From Halocatena salina (GTDB taxonomy: Archaea; Halobacteriota; Halobacteria; Halobacteriales; Haloarculaceae): a DNA stretch of 64,000 nucleotides. Below, piece after piece: positions 34,923-43,105 of this stretch. The stretch is taken from contig NZ_CP096019.1 in NCBI RefSeq assembly GCF_023115355.1, positions 1,178,001 through 1,242,000 of the forward strand, read 5' to 3'. Under the pieces are notes generated by a model. It searched no databases, was not told the DNA's origin, and saw only the letters and a program-made list of their open reading frames with translations. A program made the translations under genes and the position numbers. Positions within the stretch are counted from its first letter, which is position 1, and every line of letters begins with the position of its first letter.

Positions 34923-37637
34923 TTAGCTGTAGATGAGGATCGTGCCCTCATCCAGTTCGATCACGTCGACCTCCTCGCCGCTTGCAGCGCGCTGTTCTTC
35001 GAGGATATCGACCGCTTCGGGATCAAGCACGACCGTATCGTCCTCAACGTCGACGGAGATTTCACCGTTCGTTTCGATCTGTGCTTTCAGTTCGGCGGGA
35101 TCGGTGGCTTCGAGAGCAGAGACGACAGCACCGGCTCGGTCGCGGAACTGTGGACCGATCACCGAGTGGTCGGGATCCACACCGACGGGAACGAGTTCGA
35201 TGTTTGGCCGACCGGTTTCGATGTAAACGGGAGCGTTGACAGCCGAGCTAAGGTCGTAGGTGTCGATCGCTGGCCGTTCTCCATCGCGGTCCACGAACAG
35301 CTCGATCCGGTCCAATTCCGCGTTGAGGGCCATTCCGGCGTCTGACTTCCAGCCACGGATCGCGCTTGCGACGTCCACAATGAGCTGTCCTCGTTGGGCG
35401 GCGTCCGCATCGAACGTCTGGAGTGACGGCCACGTCTCCGTATGAACGCTTTCAGCTCCGGCGGGAAGCGTCTGATACGCTTCTTCGGTAAGGAACGGGG
35501 CGAACGGGGAGAGCATCCGAAGCGAAGCCGACAACGCGGTGTACAGAGCATGACGGGCCGCGTTTCGCTCGCCGGGACGTCCCTCATACAGTCGTCCTTT
35601 GAGCAGTTCGAGGTAGTCGTCGGCGAGATCGTGCCAGATGAATTCCCGAAGTTCGCGCAGCGCTGCGTCGAACCGGTGGGCGTCCATATGCTCTTGGACT
35701 CGGTCGGCAACCTCCGCACAGCGGATCAAGATCCATTTATCGGCGTCGCGATAGGCCGGATCCTGAATCGATGGGGTGTCCGCATCGAAATGGTTCGAGG
35801 CGAATTTGGTGATGTTCCACACCTTCGTGAGAAACCGCGAGGCCGACGTGACTTCCTTCCACTGGAACTGGATGTCGGTGCCGGGCTGGCCACCGAGCGC
35901 GATCGCCTGCCGGAAGGCGTCGGCAGAGTGTTCCGAGATGACTTCCTTCGGCTCGACGAAGTTCCCTTTCGATTTGCTCATCTTGTGGCCGTCCTCTCCG
36001 AACACCATGCCGTTGATCAGCGCGCGATCCCACGGACGTTCGTCTTCGAGCGCAGCCGTCCTGAGGATGGTGTAGAACGCCCACGTTCGGATGATGTCGT
36101 GTCCCTGTTCGCGCAACTGAACCGATTCAAACGACGATTCGGGCCAGCCAGTCACGTACAGAGGCGTGATCGAAGAGTCCATCCACGTGTCCATGACGTC
36201 GGTCTCGCCCACCCACTCGGTGCTTTCACACTCCGGACACGGATGACCGGGATCGGTCTCGGTCGGATCAACCGGAAGAGCGTCTTCATCGGCGGTGTGA
36301 ATGTGACCACATTCTTCACAGAACCACGCGGGGATGGGTGTCGCAAACACCCGTTGGCGGGAGATGACCCAGTCCCAATCCATCCCTTCGGCCCACTCTT
36401 CAAGACGGGCGTACATGTGCTCAGGAATCCATTCGATCTCACGGGCCGTTTCGAGGATCTCCTCCTGATTCACCCGGACGAACCACTGATCTTTGCTCAG
36501 AATCTCGATCGGTGTGTCACACCGCCAGCAGATCCCTACCGACTGTTCGATGGACTCGCGGTCGTTCAAAACGTCCGCCGCCGCAAGGGCCTGAGCGATC
36601 TCCTCTTTTGCCTCGTTCACCCCGAGTCCTTCGAACTCACCTGCGAGTTCAGCGAGGTGTCCGGACTCGGTAATGACTGGTCGGAGATCCAGATCGTGTT
36701 CGGCCCACCACGTGACGTCCTGTTTATCACCGAACGTACAGACCATCACAGCACCGGTGCCGAACGTGCTGTCGACCTCGTCGTCGGCGAACAACTCAAC
36801 CTCCTGCTCGAACAGCGGCACCTCGAACGTCTCGCCGATCCGGTCGGCGTAGCGCTCATCATCGGGATCGACGGCGATCCCCACACACGCAGCGAGCAGT
36901 TCGGGTCGCGTCGTTGCGATCTCGATCGCGTCGCTGTCGCCGGACTGCGTCCGGCTGCCCGAGGTATGTTGTTCCTCGCTGTCGCCGGACTGCGTCCGGC
37001 TGCCTGAGGAACGTTGTTCCTCACTGGCGCTGGAGAACGTGAGATAATACAGCGTTCCGGTTCGATCGTCGGTTTCGACTTCGGCGTCAGCGATCGCAGT
37101 TTCACAGCGCGGACACCAGTTGACAGGGTGGTCGTCGCGGTAGACGTAGCCCTCCTCGGCCATCCGAACGAACGAACGTTGTGTTTCCCCCCAGTATTCG
37201 GGATCCATCGTCCGGAACTCGTGAGACCAGTCCTGAGAGAAGCCGAGATCAAGCATCGTCTCGTACATCGCATCGATCTGGGACTCGGTGTGTTCGATGC
37301 ACAGCTCTCGAAACTCTTCGCGGGGGACGTCCGTCCGGTGGATGTCGTGGTTCTCCTCGACTTTCACCTCGGTCGGAAGGCCGTGACAGTCCCATCCCTG
37401 AGGAAACAACACGTCGTCGCCGCACAACCGATGATAGCGGGCAGCAAAATCCATATAACACCAGCCGAGTGAATTCCCGATGTGGAAGTTCCCGGTCGGG
37501 TAGGGCGGCGGCGTGTCGATCACGTAATCGGGGCGCTCCTCGTCGTCACGGTACTGGTACACACCCATCTCCTGCCACCGCTCGCGCCACTTCTGCTCGA
37601 TGCTGTCCGGATCGTATTCGTTCTCTATCTCTGTCAT
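34923..37637 (-). CDS. valS: Valyl-tRNA synthetase
   Basis: A 904-residue class I synthetase. HIGH-type motif as HIGN in [19 protein letters not shown] in [14 protein letters not shown], the editing (CP1) domain with [16 protein letters not shown] and [16 protein letters not shown], zinc-like CPRCE and CEECGH clusters, and a helical anticodon-binding domain. Two copies of a 15-residue unit ([13 protein letters not shown]) interrupt the CP1 domain just before the ATTRPE motif (see repeat at 36931). It charges tRNA-Val and clears mischarged threonine. Confidence 0.95.
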   Translation of the reverse strand: MTEIENEYDPDSIEQKWRERWQEMGVYQYRDDEERPDYVIDTPPPYPTGNFHIGNSLGWCYMDFAARYHRLCGDDVLFPQGWDCHGLPTEVKVEENHDIHRTDVPREEFRELCIEHTESQIDAMYETMLDLGFSQDWSHEFRTMDPEYWGETQRSFVRMAEEGYVYRDDHPVNWCPRCETAIADAEVETDDRTGTLYYLTFSSASEEQRSSGSRTQSGDSEEQHTSGSRTQSGDSDAIEIATTRPELLAACVGIAVDPDDERYADRIGETFEVPLFEQEVELFADDEVDSTFGTGAVMVCTFGDKQDVTWWAEHDLDLRPVITESGHLAELAGEFEGLGVNEAKEEIAQALAAADVLNDRESIEQSVGICWRCDTPIEILSKDQWFVRVNQEEILETAREIEWIPEHMYARLEEWAEGMDWDWVISRQRVFATPIPAWFCEECGHIHTADEDALPVDPTETDPGHPCPECESTEWVGETDVMDTWMDSSITPLYVTGWPESSFESVQLREQGHDIIRTWAFYTILRTAALEDERPWDRALINGMVFGEDGHKMSKSKGNFVEPKEVISEHSADAFRQAIALGGQPGTDIQFQWKEVTSASRFLTKVWNITKFASNHFDADTPSIQDPAYRDADKWILIRCAEVADRVQEHMDAHRFDAALRELREFIWHDLADDYLELLKGRLYEGRPGERNAARHALYTALSASLRMLSPFAPFLTEEAYQTLPAGAESVHTETWPSLQTFDADAAQRGQLIVDVASAIRGWKSDAGMALNAELDRIELFVDRDGERPAIDTYDLSSAVNAPVYIETGRPNIELVPVGVDPDHSVIGPQFRDRAGAVVSALEATDPAELKAQIETNGEISVDVEDDTVVLDPEAVDILEEQRAASGEEVDVIELDEGTILIYS
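36931..37020 (-). repeat. Tandem 45-bp palindromic element in frame in valS
   Basis: Units at 36931-36975 and 36976-37020 differ at only three positions. Read on the coding strand each contains GCCGGAC-GCA-GTCCGGC, a perfect 7-bp hairpin, and GAGGAAC-AAC-GTTCCTC in the junction, a second one. The length of 45 keeps the frame and codes [13 protein letters not shown]-like hydrophilic residues. The site is a surface loop in the editing domain. Peptide units of this kind recur in haloarchaeal proteins as far as I recall, so it may be a mobile palindromic element. Confidence 0.8.
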
Positions 37638-37804
37638 AGCTTACGGAGTGGTCGACGGTCGTACCAACTGAAAAGAGTTGTAACTTCGATGTGTGCGTTC
37701 CGGTTGCGACACTCACACACGTACTACCGGCGACCAACGCATACCCGTCCGTTGTGTGGTTGTGCGTATAAACGTGTTCCTCCGACGTGGGTTTGTTGGG
37801 AATG

Positions 37805-38223
37805 TCAAGCCGGATCGCCACGGAATCGCTCGATCGAAACAGTCGTCATATCATCATAATCGTCATCTGCGTCCACGAGAAGCGTTCCGTCAACGGCTTC
37901 AGCAGTCGCCAGCGCAAACGAATCGCCCAAAGCAGGATTGTATTCGACGACATACTCGGCAGCGTTATCCCAGAGTGCCTCGGTATTAACCGGTGTCAGT
38001 CCGAGATCAAAAAGCCAGTCGAGATATTCATCAGCCACGTTCCGATCGTATTTTCGCGCGATGATGTAGCGGATTTCCGTGAGATCACCCGGCTGATATA
38101 CCCGTTGGCGTTCTCTGCGGTAATAGCGTTCAGATACTCTTCGACCGACTCACTTCCGGGTTCGTCGTCAGCGTGGGCAACGATCGGTTCTGTGTCAAAA
38201 ACGACGCGATCGGGAACCGACAT
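37805..38223 (-). pseudogene. vapC: VapC-like PIN toxin, frameshifted
   Basis: Two frames together give one PIN-domain protein. The first (38223 down to ~38086) starts MSVPDRVVFDTEPIVAHADD with the first catalytic Asp and has YLNAI and ENANGYISRV; the second continues LTEIRYIIARKYDRNVADEY, then EYNPALGDSFALATAEAV and LLVDADDDYDD with the other acidic residues. One missing base near 38084-38086 (GTG-AT-CTC for GTG-AAT-CTC) separates them. PIN toxins cut RNA; this copy is probably inactive unless the deletion is a sequencing error. The antitoxin-like frame upstream is also broken. Confidence 0.75.
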
Positions 38224-38436
38224 TCACTTCTCCAACGATGGACCTCCTCTCAGTCTTGCTTTTCCGCTCGCGCTTCTCTCGGAGGAGTTGCGTTGCGGGT
38301 TTGTCGGTCGTCGTCTCGCCGTGTTCTTTTGCGAAACCTCGCATCTCACACGGGAAACGAACGTGCTCAACCACGATCGTACCCTCTTCTGTTTCACGTG
38401 TGTGGTTGCAGAGACAACCTTTTTCTCTGAATCATT
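38224..38436 (-). pseudogene. vapB: VapB-like antitoxin, frameshifted
   Basis: The minus strand in front of vapC reads SDNDSEKKVVSATTHVK in one frame, then TEEGTIVVEHVRFPCEMRGF and AKEHGETTTDKPATQLLREK in the next, joined by a missing base near 38391-38394. The second part overlaps the vapC start. This is the form of haloarchaeal antitoxin partners of PIN toxins. No intact start codon can be assigned: a nearby ATG (MNTEWIEV) lies in the third frame. Broken with its toxin. Confidence 0.5.
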
Positions 38437-38610
38437 ATCTGACTTCGATCCACTCAGTATTCATAACTCCAATATAATTATATAATGCCTCTATTATTTG
38501 TAAGATTGGAGAAGATGGTAGTCAGCATATAGTCAAGAATGCGATAAATCCCATCGAAAGCTGTTCCACTGAACCACAACACACACCGTCGTGACCGTCG
38601 AACGCCGTGT

Positions 38611-39504
38611 ATGCAACTCGGAGTCGTTGGTCTCGGACGGATGGGACAGATCGTCGTCGATCGCGTTCTGGCTGCTGGTCACGACGTGGTGGCGTTCGAT
38701 GTGGATGAGACGGCGGTGGCAGAAGCGGCCGATGCGGGCGCACAGCCAGCGGATTCGCTCGCCGATCTCGTTGCGCGATTGGACGATCAAAAGCGGATCT
38801 GGCTCATGGTACCTGCGGGAGATGCGATCGATGCCGCACTCTCCGATCTCGAACCGCATCTCGACGGAGACGACGTCGTGATCGACGGCGGCAACTCCCA
38901 TTTCGAAGCGTCAGTTCGACGAGGAGGGGAGACGAGCGCCGCGTATCTCGACTGTGGGACGAGCGGCGGACCGGCCGGTGCGGAGTTGGGCTTTTCGCTG
39001 ATGGTCGGTGGTCCTGAATGGGCCTACGAGGCGTGCGTTCCGGTCTTCGATGCGGTCGCCACCGGACCGAACGGCCATGCGCGGATGGGACCGTCGGGAG
39101 CCGGACATTACGTGAAGATGGTTCACAACGGGATCGAATACGCCCTGATGCAGGCTTACGGCGAGGGATTCGAGTTGCTCGCAAACGGACGGTACGATCT
39201 CGATCTCGAAGCCGTGGCACACACGTGGAACAACGGGGCCGTCATCCGGTCGTGGCTGCTCGAACTGTGTGAGGAGGCCTTCGCGGAGGAAGGGAACGAC
39301 CTCGGGGACGTGGCCGACCACGTGGCTGGTGGCTCGACGGGGACGTGGACCGTCGAAGAGGCACTCACACAGGAAGTACCAGTACCACTCATCTACACCG
39401 CGCTATCCGAACGGTTCGGTAGCCGGTCGGATCGGTTCTCGCGGCGATTGGCCAACCGACTCCGGTATGGGTTCGGACGGCACGAAGTGGCGCGCACGGA
39501 GTGA
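38611..39504 (+). CDS. gnd: 6-phosphogluconate dehydrogenase (decarboxylating)
   Basis: A 297-residue short-type enzyme: Rossmann GLGRMG at 7-12, DGGNSHFEAS (92-101), GTSGGPAGAELGFSLMVGG, and catalytic Lys169 and Asn173 in YVKMVHNGIEYALMQ. It makes ribulose 5-phosphate, NADH or NADPH and CO2; in haloarchaea it belongs to the oxidative pentose phosphate route. Its 3' end faces the reversed repeat copy C and tRNA-Arg. Confidence 0.92.
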   Translation: MQLGVVGLGRMGQIVVDRVLAAGHDVVAFDVDETAVAEAADAGAQPADSLADLVARLDDQKRIWLMVPAGDAIDAALSDLEPHLDGDDVVIDGGNSHFEASVRRGGETSAAYLDCGTSGGPAGAELGFSLMVGGPEWAYEACVPVFDAVATGPNGHARMGPSGAGHYVKMVHNGIEYALMQAYGEGFELLANGRYDLDLEAVAHTWNNGAVIRSWLLELCEEAFAEEGNDLGDVADHVAGGSTGTWTVEEALTQEVPVPLIYTALSERFGSRSDRFSRRLANRLRYGFGRHEVARTE

Positions 39505-39554
39505 CTACCCCCGTGGATAGATGAGCCCACCGTAGACGAATGAGTGACCGTCAC

Positions 39555-39695
39555 CATCCGAGATCACACGAGCAGTGACAGAGCGGAAGCGGAGGGCGGT
39601 CGCGGTGGCAGAGGCAGTCGCGGGGCGGAGCGGACAGGACAGGTCACGCACTGGAGCGGTGCCGAAGGCCACCTGAGCGCAAAAAAGTGGGTGTA
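39555..39695 (-). repeat. Dispersed GC-rich repeat, copy C (reversed)
   Basis: Read on the minus strand it starts ACACCCACTTTTTTGCGCTC and runs into GTGGCCTTCGGCACC and Cys-codon-poor, GC-rich DNA with CGCGACTGCC and CGCGACCGCC motifs, like copies A (19715) and B (40463). The T run, read on the minus strand, directly follows the tRNA-Arg 3' end and so is well placed to end its transcript. Confidence 0.55.
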
Positions 39696-39768
39696 CGAGC
39701 CCGACGGGATTTGAACCCGCGACGTCTTGGTCCGGAACCAAGAACTCTGTCCACTGAGCTACAGGCTC
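39696..39768 (-). tRNA. tRNA-Arg (CCG)
   Basis: A 73-nt cloverleaf on the minus strand: acceptor GAGCCTG / CGGGCTC with discriminator G, D-arm with AGCTCAGTGGACAGAG, anticodon stem CTTGG / CCAAG around loop TTCCGGA (anticodon CCG), and T-arm with GGGTTCAAATCCC. No intron. No CCA is encoded. Confidence 0.95.
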
Positions 39769-39830
39769 ACATCGTAGGGTTTTCGGTGGGTAGATATAAC
39801 GGTTTTGAGTCGTCGATTCGAGGTAGTGGG

Positions 39831-40418
39831 TTACGGTGACTCGCCGGTTTCGAGGCTGAGATCAGCGGTCGGATAGGCGACACAAGTGAGGGTGTATCCG
39901 TCGGAGAGTTCGGCTTCGCCGAGCATCTGGTTGGTGTGGTGCTCGACGTACTCCTCAGCGTGACCGTTCGTAATGTGACCACCACAGGAGATACATTGGC
40001 CTTCACGGCACGCGTAGGGGAGATCCCACCCCTCCCCTTCGCCGGCTTCGAGAAGTGTGGTGTTCTCTTTGACGTCGATCGTTTTCCCTTGTTTGACGAA
40101 TTCGACTTCGTACACCTCGGCTTCGTCGTCGGGAATTGCGGAAGGATCGTCGCCACCAACAGCCTCTTCACCCTCTTCGAGTTCCCCTTCGGCTTCGGTT
40201 TCACCAGTGACAGCTGCTCCAACACCGGCTGCCCCCCCACCGATCGACCGGTTCATCGGCTCGGGAAACGCCGTCTCGGGCACGGTGGCAGCACGGTGTT
40301 CGAGCACCTCATCCGAGATGTCTTCCCGGGGCTGCCACCCCGTCCCTTTGGAGAAATGGAACACGATCATGATGAGCGTGAGCGTGATCCCCACCCCGAG
40401 ACCCAGTGTGTCTACCAT
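39831..40418 (-). CDS. Membrane-anchored [2Fe-2S] ferredoxin
   Basis: A 195-residue protein: one N-terminal membrane span (about 3-22, LGLGVGITLTLIMIVFHF), an acidic linker, and a C-terminal plant-type ferredoxin domain with ACREGQCISCGG (Cx4Cx2C) and the fourth Cys in TLTCVAYP. The anchor ties electron transfer to the membrane, perhaps to a quinone or cytochrome partner. Most haloarchaeal ferredoxins of this kind are soluble, so the fusion deserves note, though anchored types also occur. Divergent from maoC across repeat copy B. Confidence 0.85.
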   Translation of the reverse strand: MVDTLGLGVGITLTLIMIVFHFSKGTGWQPREDISDEVLEHRAATVPETAFPEPMNRSIGGGAAGVGAAVTGETEAEGELEEGEEAVGGDDPSAIPDDEAEVYEVEFVKQGKTIDVKENTTLLEAGEGEGWDLPYACREGQCISCGGHITNGHAEEYVEHHTNQMLGEAELSDGYTLTCVAYPTADLSLETGESP

Positions 40419-40462
40419 GACTCTCGGTTAGAAGCAAGCGTTTAACAGCGTTGTGATTCCGC

Positions 40463-40672
40463 ACATCCACCTTTTTTCCGCTCGGGCGAGCAGAGCTCAC
40501 CGCTCGCCCGGCGAGACGGCCGCTCACTCCGTTCGCGCTGTGACTCGCGGGATCCCCCTTCGCTTCGCTCGCGAGAAGACCAAAAAAGGCCGCTCGCTGA
40601 CGCTCGCGGTACTACGTCTTACCCGCTTCCGCCACCGCACCGCTACCGTCTCCGCGACCGCTACTGTTTGGA
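40463..40672 (+). repeat. Dispersed GC-rich repeat, copy B
   Basis: It starts ACATCCACCTTTTTTCCGC, followed by a 9-bp hairpin CGGGCGAGC / GCTCGCCCG (40483-40510), GCTTCGCTCGCGAGAAGACC with an A6 run (to 40587), GGCCGCTCGC, and CGACCGCTAC at the end. The block 40561-40596 is almost identical to 19806-19842 of copy A. It lies between two divergent genes, so it is not simply a terminator. Confidence 0.7.
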
Positions 40673-40729
40673 TGTGTCCGTGGCACGGTATCCCCATCTA
40701 TTTAGCCCGTTCGCCAATGAATTCAGGAT

Positions 40730-41188
40730 ATGGTCGGTCGATACTACGAGGAGTACGAGATCGGGGAAACGATCGAACACGAAAAACGACGAACGATCAG
40801 CGAAAGCGACAACCAACGATTCTGTGATATGACGATGAATCAACAGCCCTTGCATCTCGATCAGGAGTTCGCCGACGACACCCAGTTCGGGCGGCAGTTG
40901 GTCAACGGGCTGTACACCATGTCGCTGGCCGTCGGACTGTCCATCCCCGACACCACGGATGGGACCATCGTCGCCAACCTCTCCTATGACAACGTCGAGC
41001 ACCCCAATCCGGTGTTCCACGGGGACACGCTCCGCGCACAATCGACGGTGACGGACAAACGCGAAACCTCTGATGGGGAACGCGGCGTCGTTACGATGCA
41101 CGTCGAAGCGTTCACAATCGACGGCGAAACGGAAACGCTCGTCTGTGAATTCGATCGGACCGCACTTTCGTTGAAAAAACAACGCTAA
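40730..41188 (+). CDS. MaoC-family dehydratase
   Basis: A 152-residue hot-dog-fold protein with the hydratase block SESDNQRFCDMTMNQQPLHL (Asn replacing the usual Asp), then FGRQLVNGLYTMSLAVGLS. Haloarchaeal relatives include mesaconyl-CoA hydratase-like and other acyl-CoA hydratases. With several acyl-CoA genes about, hydration of an enoyl-CoA is likely, but the substrate is open. Confidence 0.75.
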   Translation: MVGRYYEEYEIGETIEHEKRRTISESDNQRFCDMTMNQQPLHLDQEFADDTQFGRQLVNGLYTMSLAVGLSIPDTTDGTIVANLSYDNVEHPNPVFHGDTLRAQSTVTDKRETSDGERGVVTMHVEAFTIDGETETLVCEFDRTALSLKKQR

Positions 41189-41206
41189 CGCGAAGGGATA
41201 CGGAAA

Positions 41207-41833
41207 TTATGCTTCTGAACCGTTAGACTGTGCCGAATCCAGCGCTCTGAGACGGTGTCGAGCGGTCGGCCACGGATAGCAGTAATCTACCAGCCGCGCA
41301 ATCCCAGAGGAGTGGTTACGATCAACGACAGCAGATTCAAAGAGCGCACGAAACGGCGCTGTCGAGCCGAGCAGCGTTGCTCCACGGCGATCGGCTGCGA
41401 ACTCCAACCGTCGAAGTAGCACAGAACCGCCGGAAATCGATCCCACCACGAACACAGCGACAACGACCGGATACACTGCCTACGGACCAGTGGACGTGAC
41501 ATCAGCGAGTACCGATCCGATCCATCCGATCAATCCAGCGGAGAGAAACACGACGAGTTTGTACATCCCAAGCAACAGCGGATGCCGACCTCGGTGGTGA
41601 CCGATCTGATGAGCAACGAGCGCGTGCAGTTGCTCATCATCGAACCGATCGAAACTCCGGTCAGCGAGCACGGCCCGACGCGTATCGCGCCACCAACCGA
41701 TCGCTTTGCCATTCAGCCGGAGGACCTCGCTTGATCCCATCTCGGCTGAGACCCTCACCGGGATGTTCGTTTTCGAAAGCACGGGTTCCAACCGGTCGCG
41801 TTCATCGTCTGTCAAAGTGCGGGGATCAACCAT
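41207..41833 (-). pseudogene. Degenerate M48-like membrane peptidase, interrupted by TAG
   Basis: Two same-frame ORFs (41480-41833 and 41207-41476) are separated only by a TAG at 41480-41482 and one Ala codon. Together they encode about 207 residues like a small M48/HtpX-type protein: AHQIGHHRGRHP in place of HExxH (Glu changed to Gln), two hydrophobic spans, and LEFAADRRGATLLG with the third-ligand Glu. With both the catalytic Glu changed and a stop inside, it is probably inactive. It is divergent from two PH-domain genes. Confidence 0.65.
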
Positions 41834-41911
41834 CGTTTCATCTTTGTAGTTTACTGTTATAAATTAGGAGGAGCGATCGGATAGCACCACCCAACAGTTA
41901 TCAGCCGTGAT

Positions 41912-42523
41912 ATGAGTATCGAACACATGGACACGCCATCAGCGGATGAATTCGAGTGGCTGACGCTCGATGAGGACGAGGAACTGCTGTGGGGGGACAC
42001 TCCACACCGGCTCAGTTTGTTGTTGTCGATCGGCGTCGGGCTCCCGTTGTGTTTGGTGATCGTCGGAATCCCACTCGTCGTTTCGTCGTATCTACATCAC
42101 ACGAACACGAACTACGTGATCACGACCACAGCCGTGTACAAAAAGCGGGGTATCTTTTCACGGAGCGTCCAACGGGTCGAATTCGACAAGGTGCAAAACA
42201 CCTCTTACCAGCAGTCGATGATGGGATCGTATTTCGGCTACGGAACGGTCGAAATCGCCACTGCCGGCACCGGTGGGGTCGAGATGCGGTTTCGAAACGT
42301 CGAATCGCCACGAGAGGTACAAACGAAGATCAACGAGCGCAGCGCGGAGACAGAGAACGGAACGAACGGGGAGGACGCCGAGGCGGTCCTCGATGAGATT
42401 CTCACGGAGCTACAAGCGATCCGTCAAAGTATTGATGAGCCTGCTGAGGCATCAAGCGCGGAAAGCGACCGCTCGAAAGCGGAACCGGCGGCCAGTGGAA
42501 CTGGGACTGAGGAGTCGCTATGA
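41912..42523 (+). CDS. bPH2-type PH domain membrane protein
   Basis: A 203-residue protein with one or two membrane segments (about 36-58, LSLLLSIGVGLPLCLVIVGIP) and the bacterial PH2 (DUF304) strand pattern NYVITTTAVYKKRGIFSRSV, VEFDKVQNTSYQQS, YFGYGTVEIATAG. The C-terminal part is an acidic disordered tail. Its stop overlaps the ATG of a paralogue. Function unknown; such proteins lie at the membrane. Confidence 0.8.
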   Translation: MSIEHMDTPSADEFEWLTLDEDEELLWGDTPHRLSLLLSIGVGLPLCLVIVGIPLVVSSYLHHTNTNYVITTTAVYKKRGIFSRSVQRVEFDKVQNTSYQQSMMGSYFGYGTVEIATAGTGGVEMRFRNVESPREVQTKINERSAETENGTNGEDAEAVLDEILTELQAIRQSIDEPAEASSAESDRSKAEPAASGTGTEESL

Positions 42524-43098
42524 GTTCTGTCTCTGCGCTTTCACTCGACGCCGAGGAAACGGTTCACTGGACCGACCACCCTCGACTGGTGCTCATCATA
42601 CCCGACACGGTGGTCGGAACGATGCTAATGGTGGTCGGAATCACGGCAATCCTCGTTCCAGAGATCGCAACGCCGCTTCTGTCTGCGGAGATCACGCCGT
42701 GGCTGGGGGTACTCGTGCTCCCCGGAATCGCACTCCCGGCGTGGTCGTATCTAGTCGTCGTGAATACGGTGTTCGTGATTACCGACCGAGCGCTGTACGT
42801 GAAACAGGGCGTCTTCCGCAAGCGCGTCGACCGTATCAGACACAGCCGCGTTCAAAACAGCTCGTTCTCACAAGGATATCGAGAGAAGATTTTCGGGTAC
42901 GGAACGGTGTCGGTCGACACGGCCGGCGTTTCGGCCGCGATCCGATTTTACGACATCGACAACCCGGAAGCCGTCCGCGAACGCATCGATGCGCGCGCCT
43001 CTGAATCAGGTGAAACGGGGATTCCAGGAAGTATCGAACAGTGGAACGCTGTCCTCGAAGAAGTACGGGCGCTCAGGGCTGTGGTCGAATCGAGCTGA
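42520..43098 (+). CDS. bPH2-type PH domain membrane protein, paralogue
   Basis: A 192-residue paralogue of the preceding gene: two membrane spans (about 22-45 and 55-73) and the PH2 block NTVFVITDRALYVKQGVFRK, HSRVQNSSFSQGYREKI, FGYGTVSVDTAG. It begins with ATG overlapping the preceding TGA. The pair probably forms a heteromer in the membrane. Convergent with the carboxyltransferase. Confidence 0.8.
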   Translation: MSSVSALSLDAEETVHWTDHPRLVLIIPDTVVGTMLMVVGITAILVPEIATPLLSAEITPWLGVLVLPGIALPAWSYLVVVNTVFVITDRALYVKQGVFRKRVDRIRHSRVQNSSFSQGYREKIFGYGTVSVDTAGVSAAIRFYDIDNPEAVRERIDARASESGETGIPGSIEQWNAVLEEVRALRAVVESS

Positions 43099-43105
43099 AC
43101 GGAAC

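Noticed and set aside
35442-37007. 521-codon plus-strand frame antisense to valS
   Set aside because: It mirrors the codon bias of valS; the product is basic and has no domain.
36931-37020. Two 45-bp direct repeats as a minimal CRISPR
   Set aside because: The units abut with no spacer, are inside valS in frame, and no cas gene is present.
41480-41482. TAG in the M48-like gene as pyrrolysine
   Set aside because: No pyl genes in the window, the gene has lost its catalytic Glu, and the position has no functional reason for pyrrolysine.
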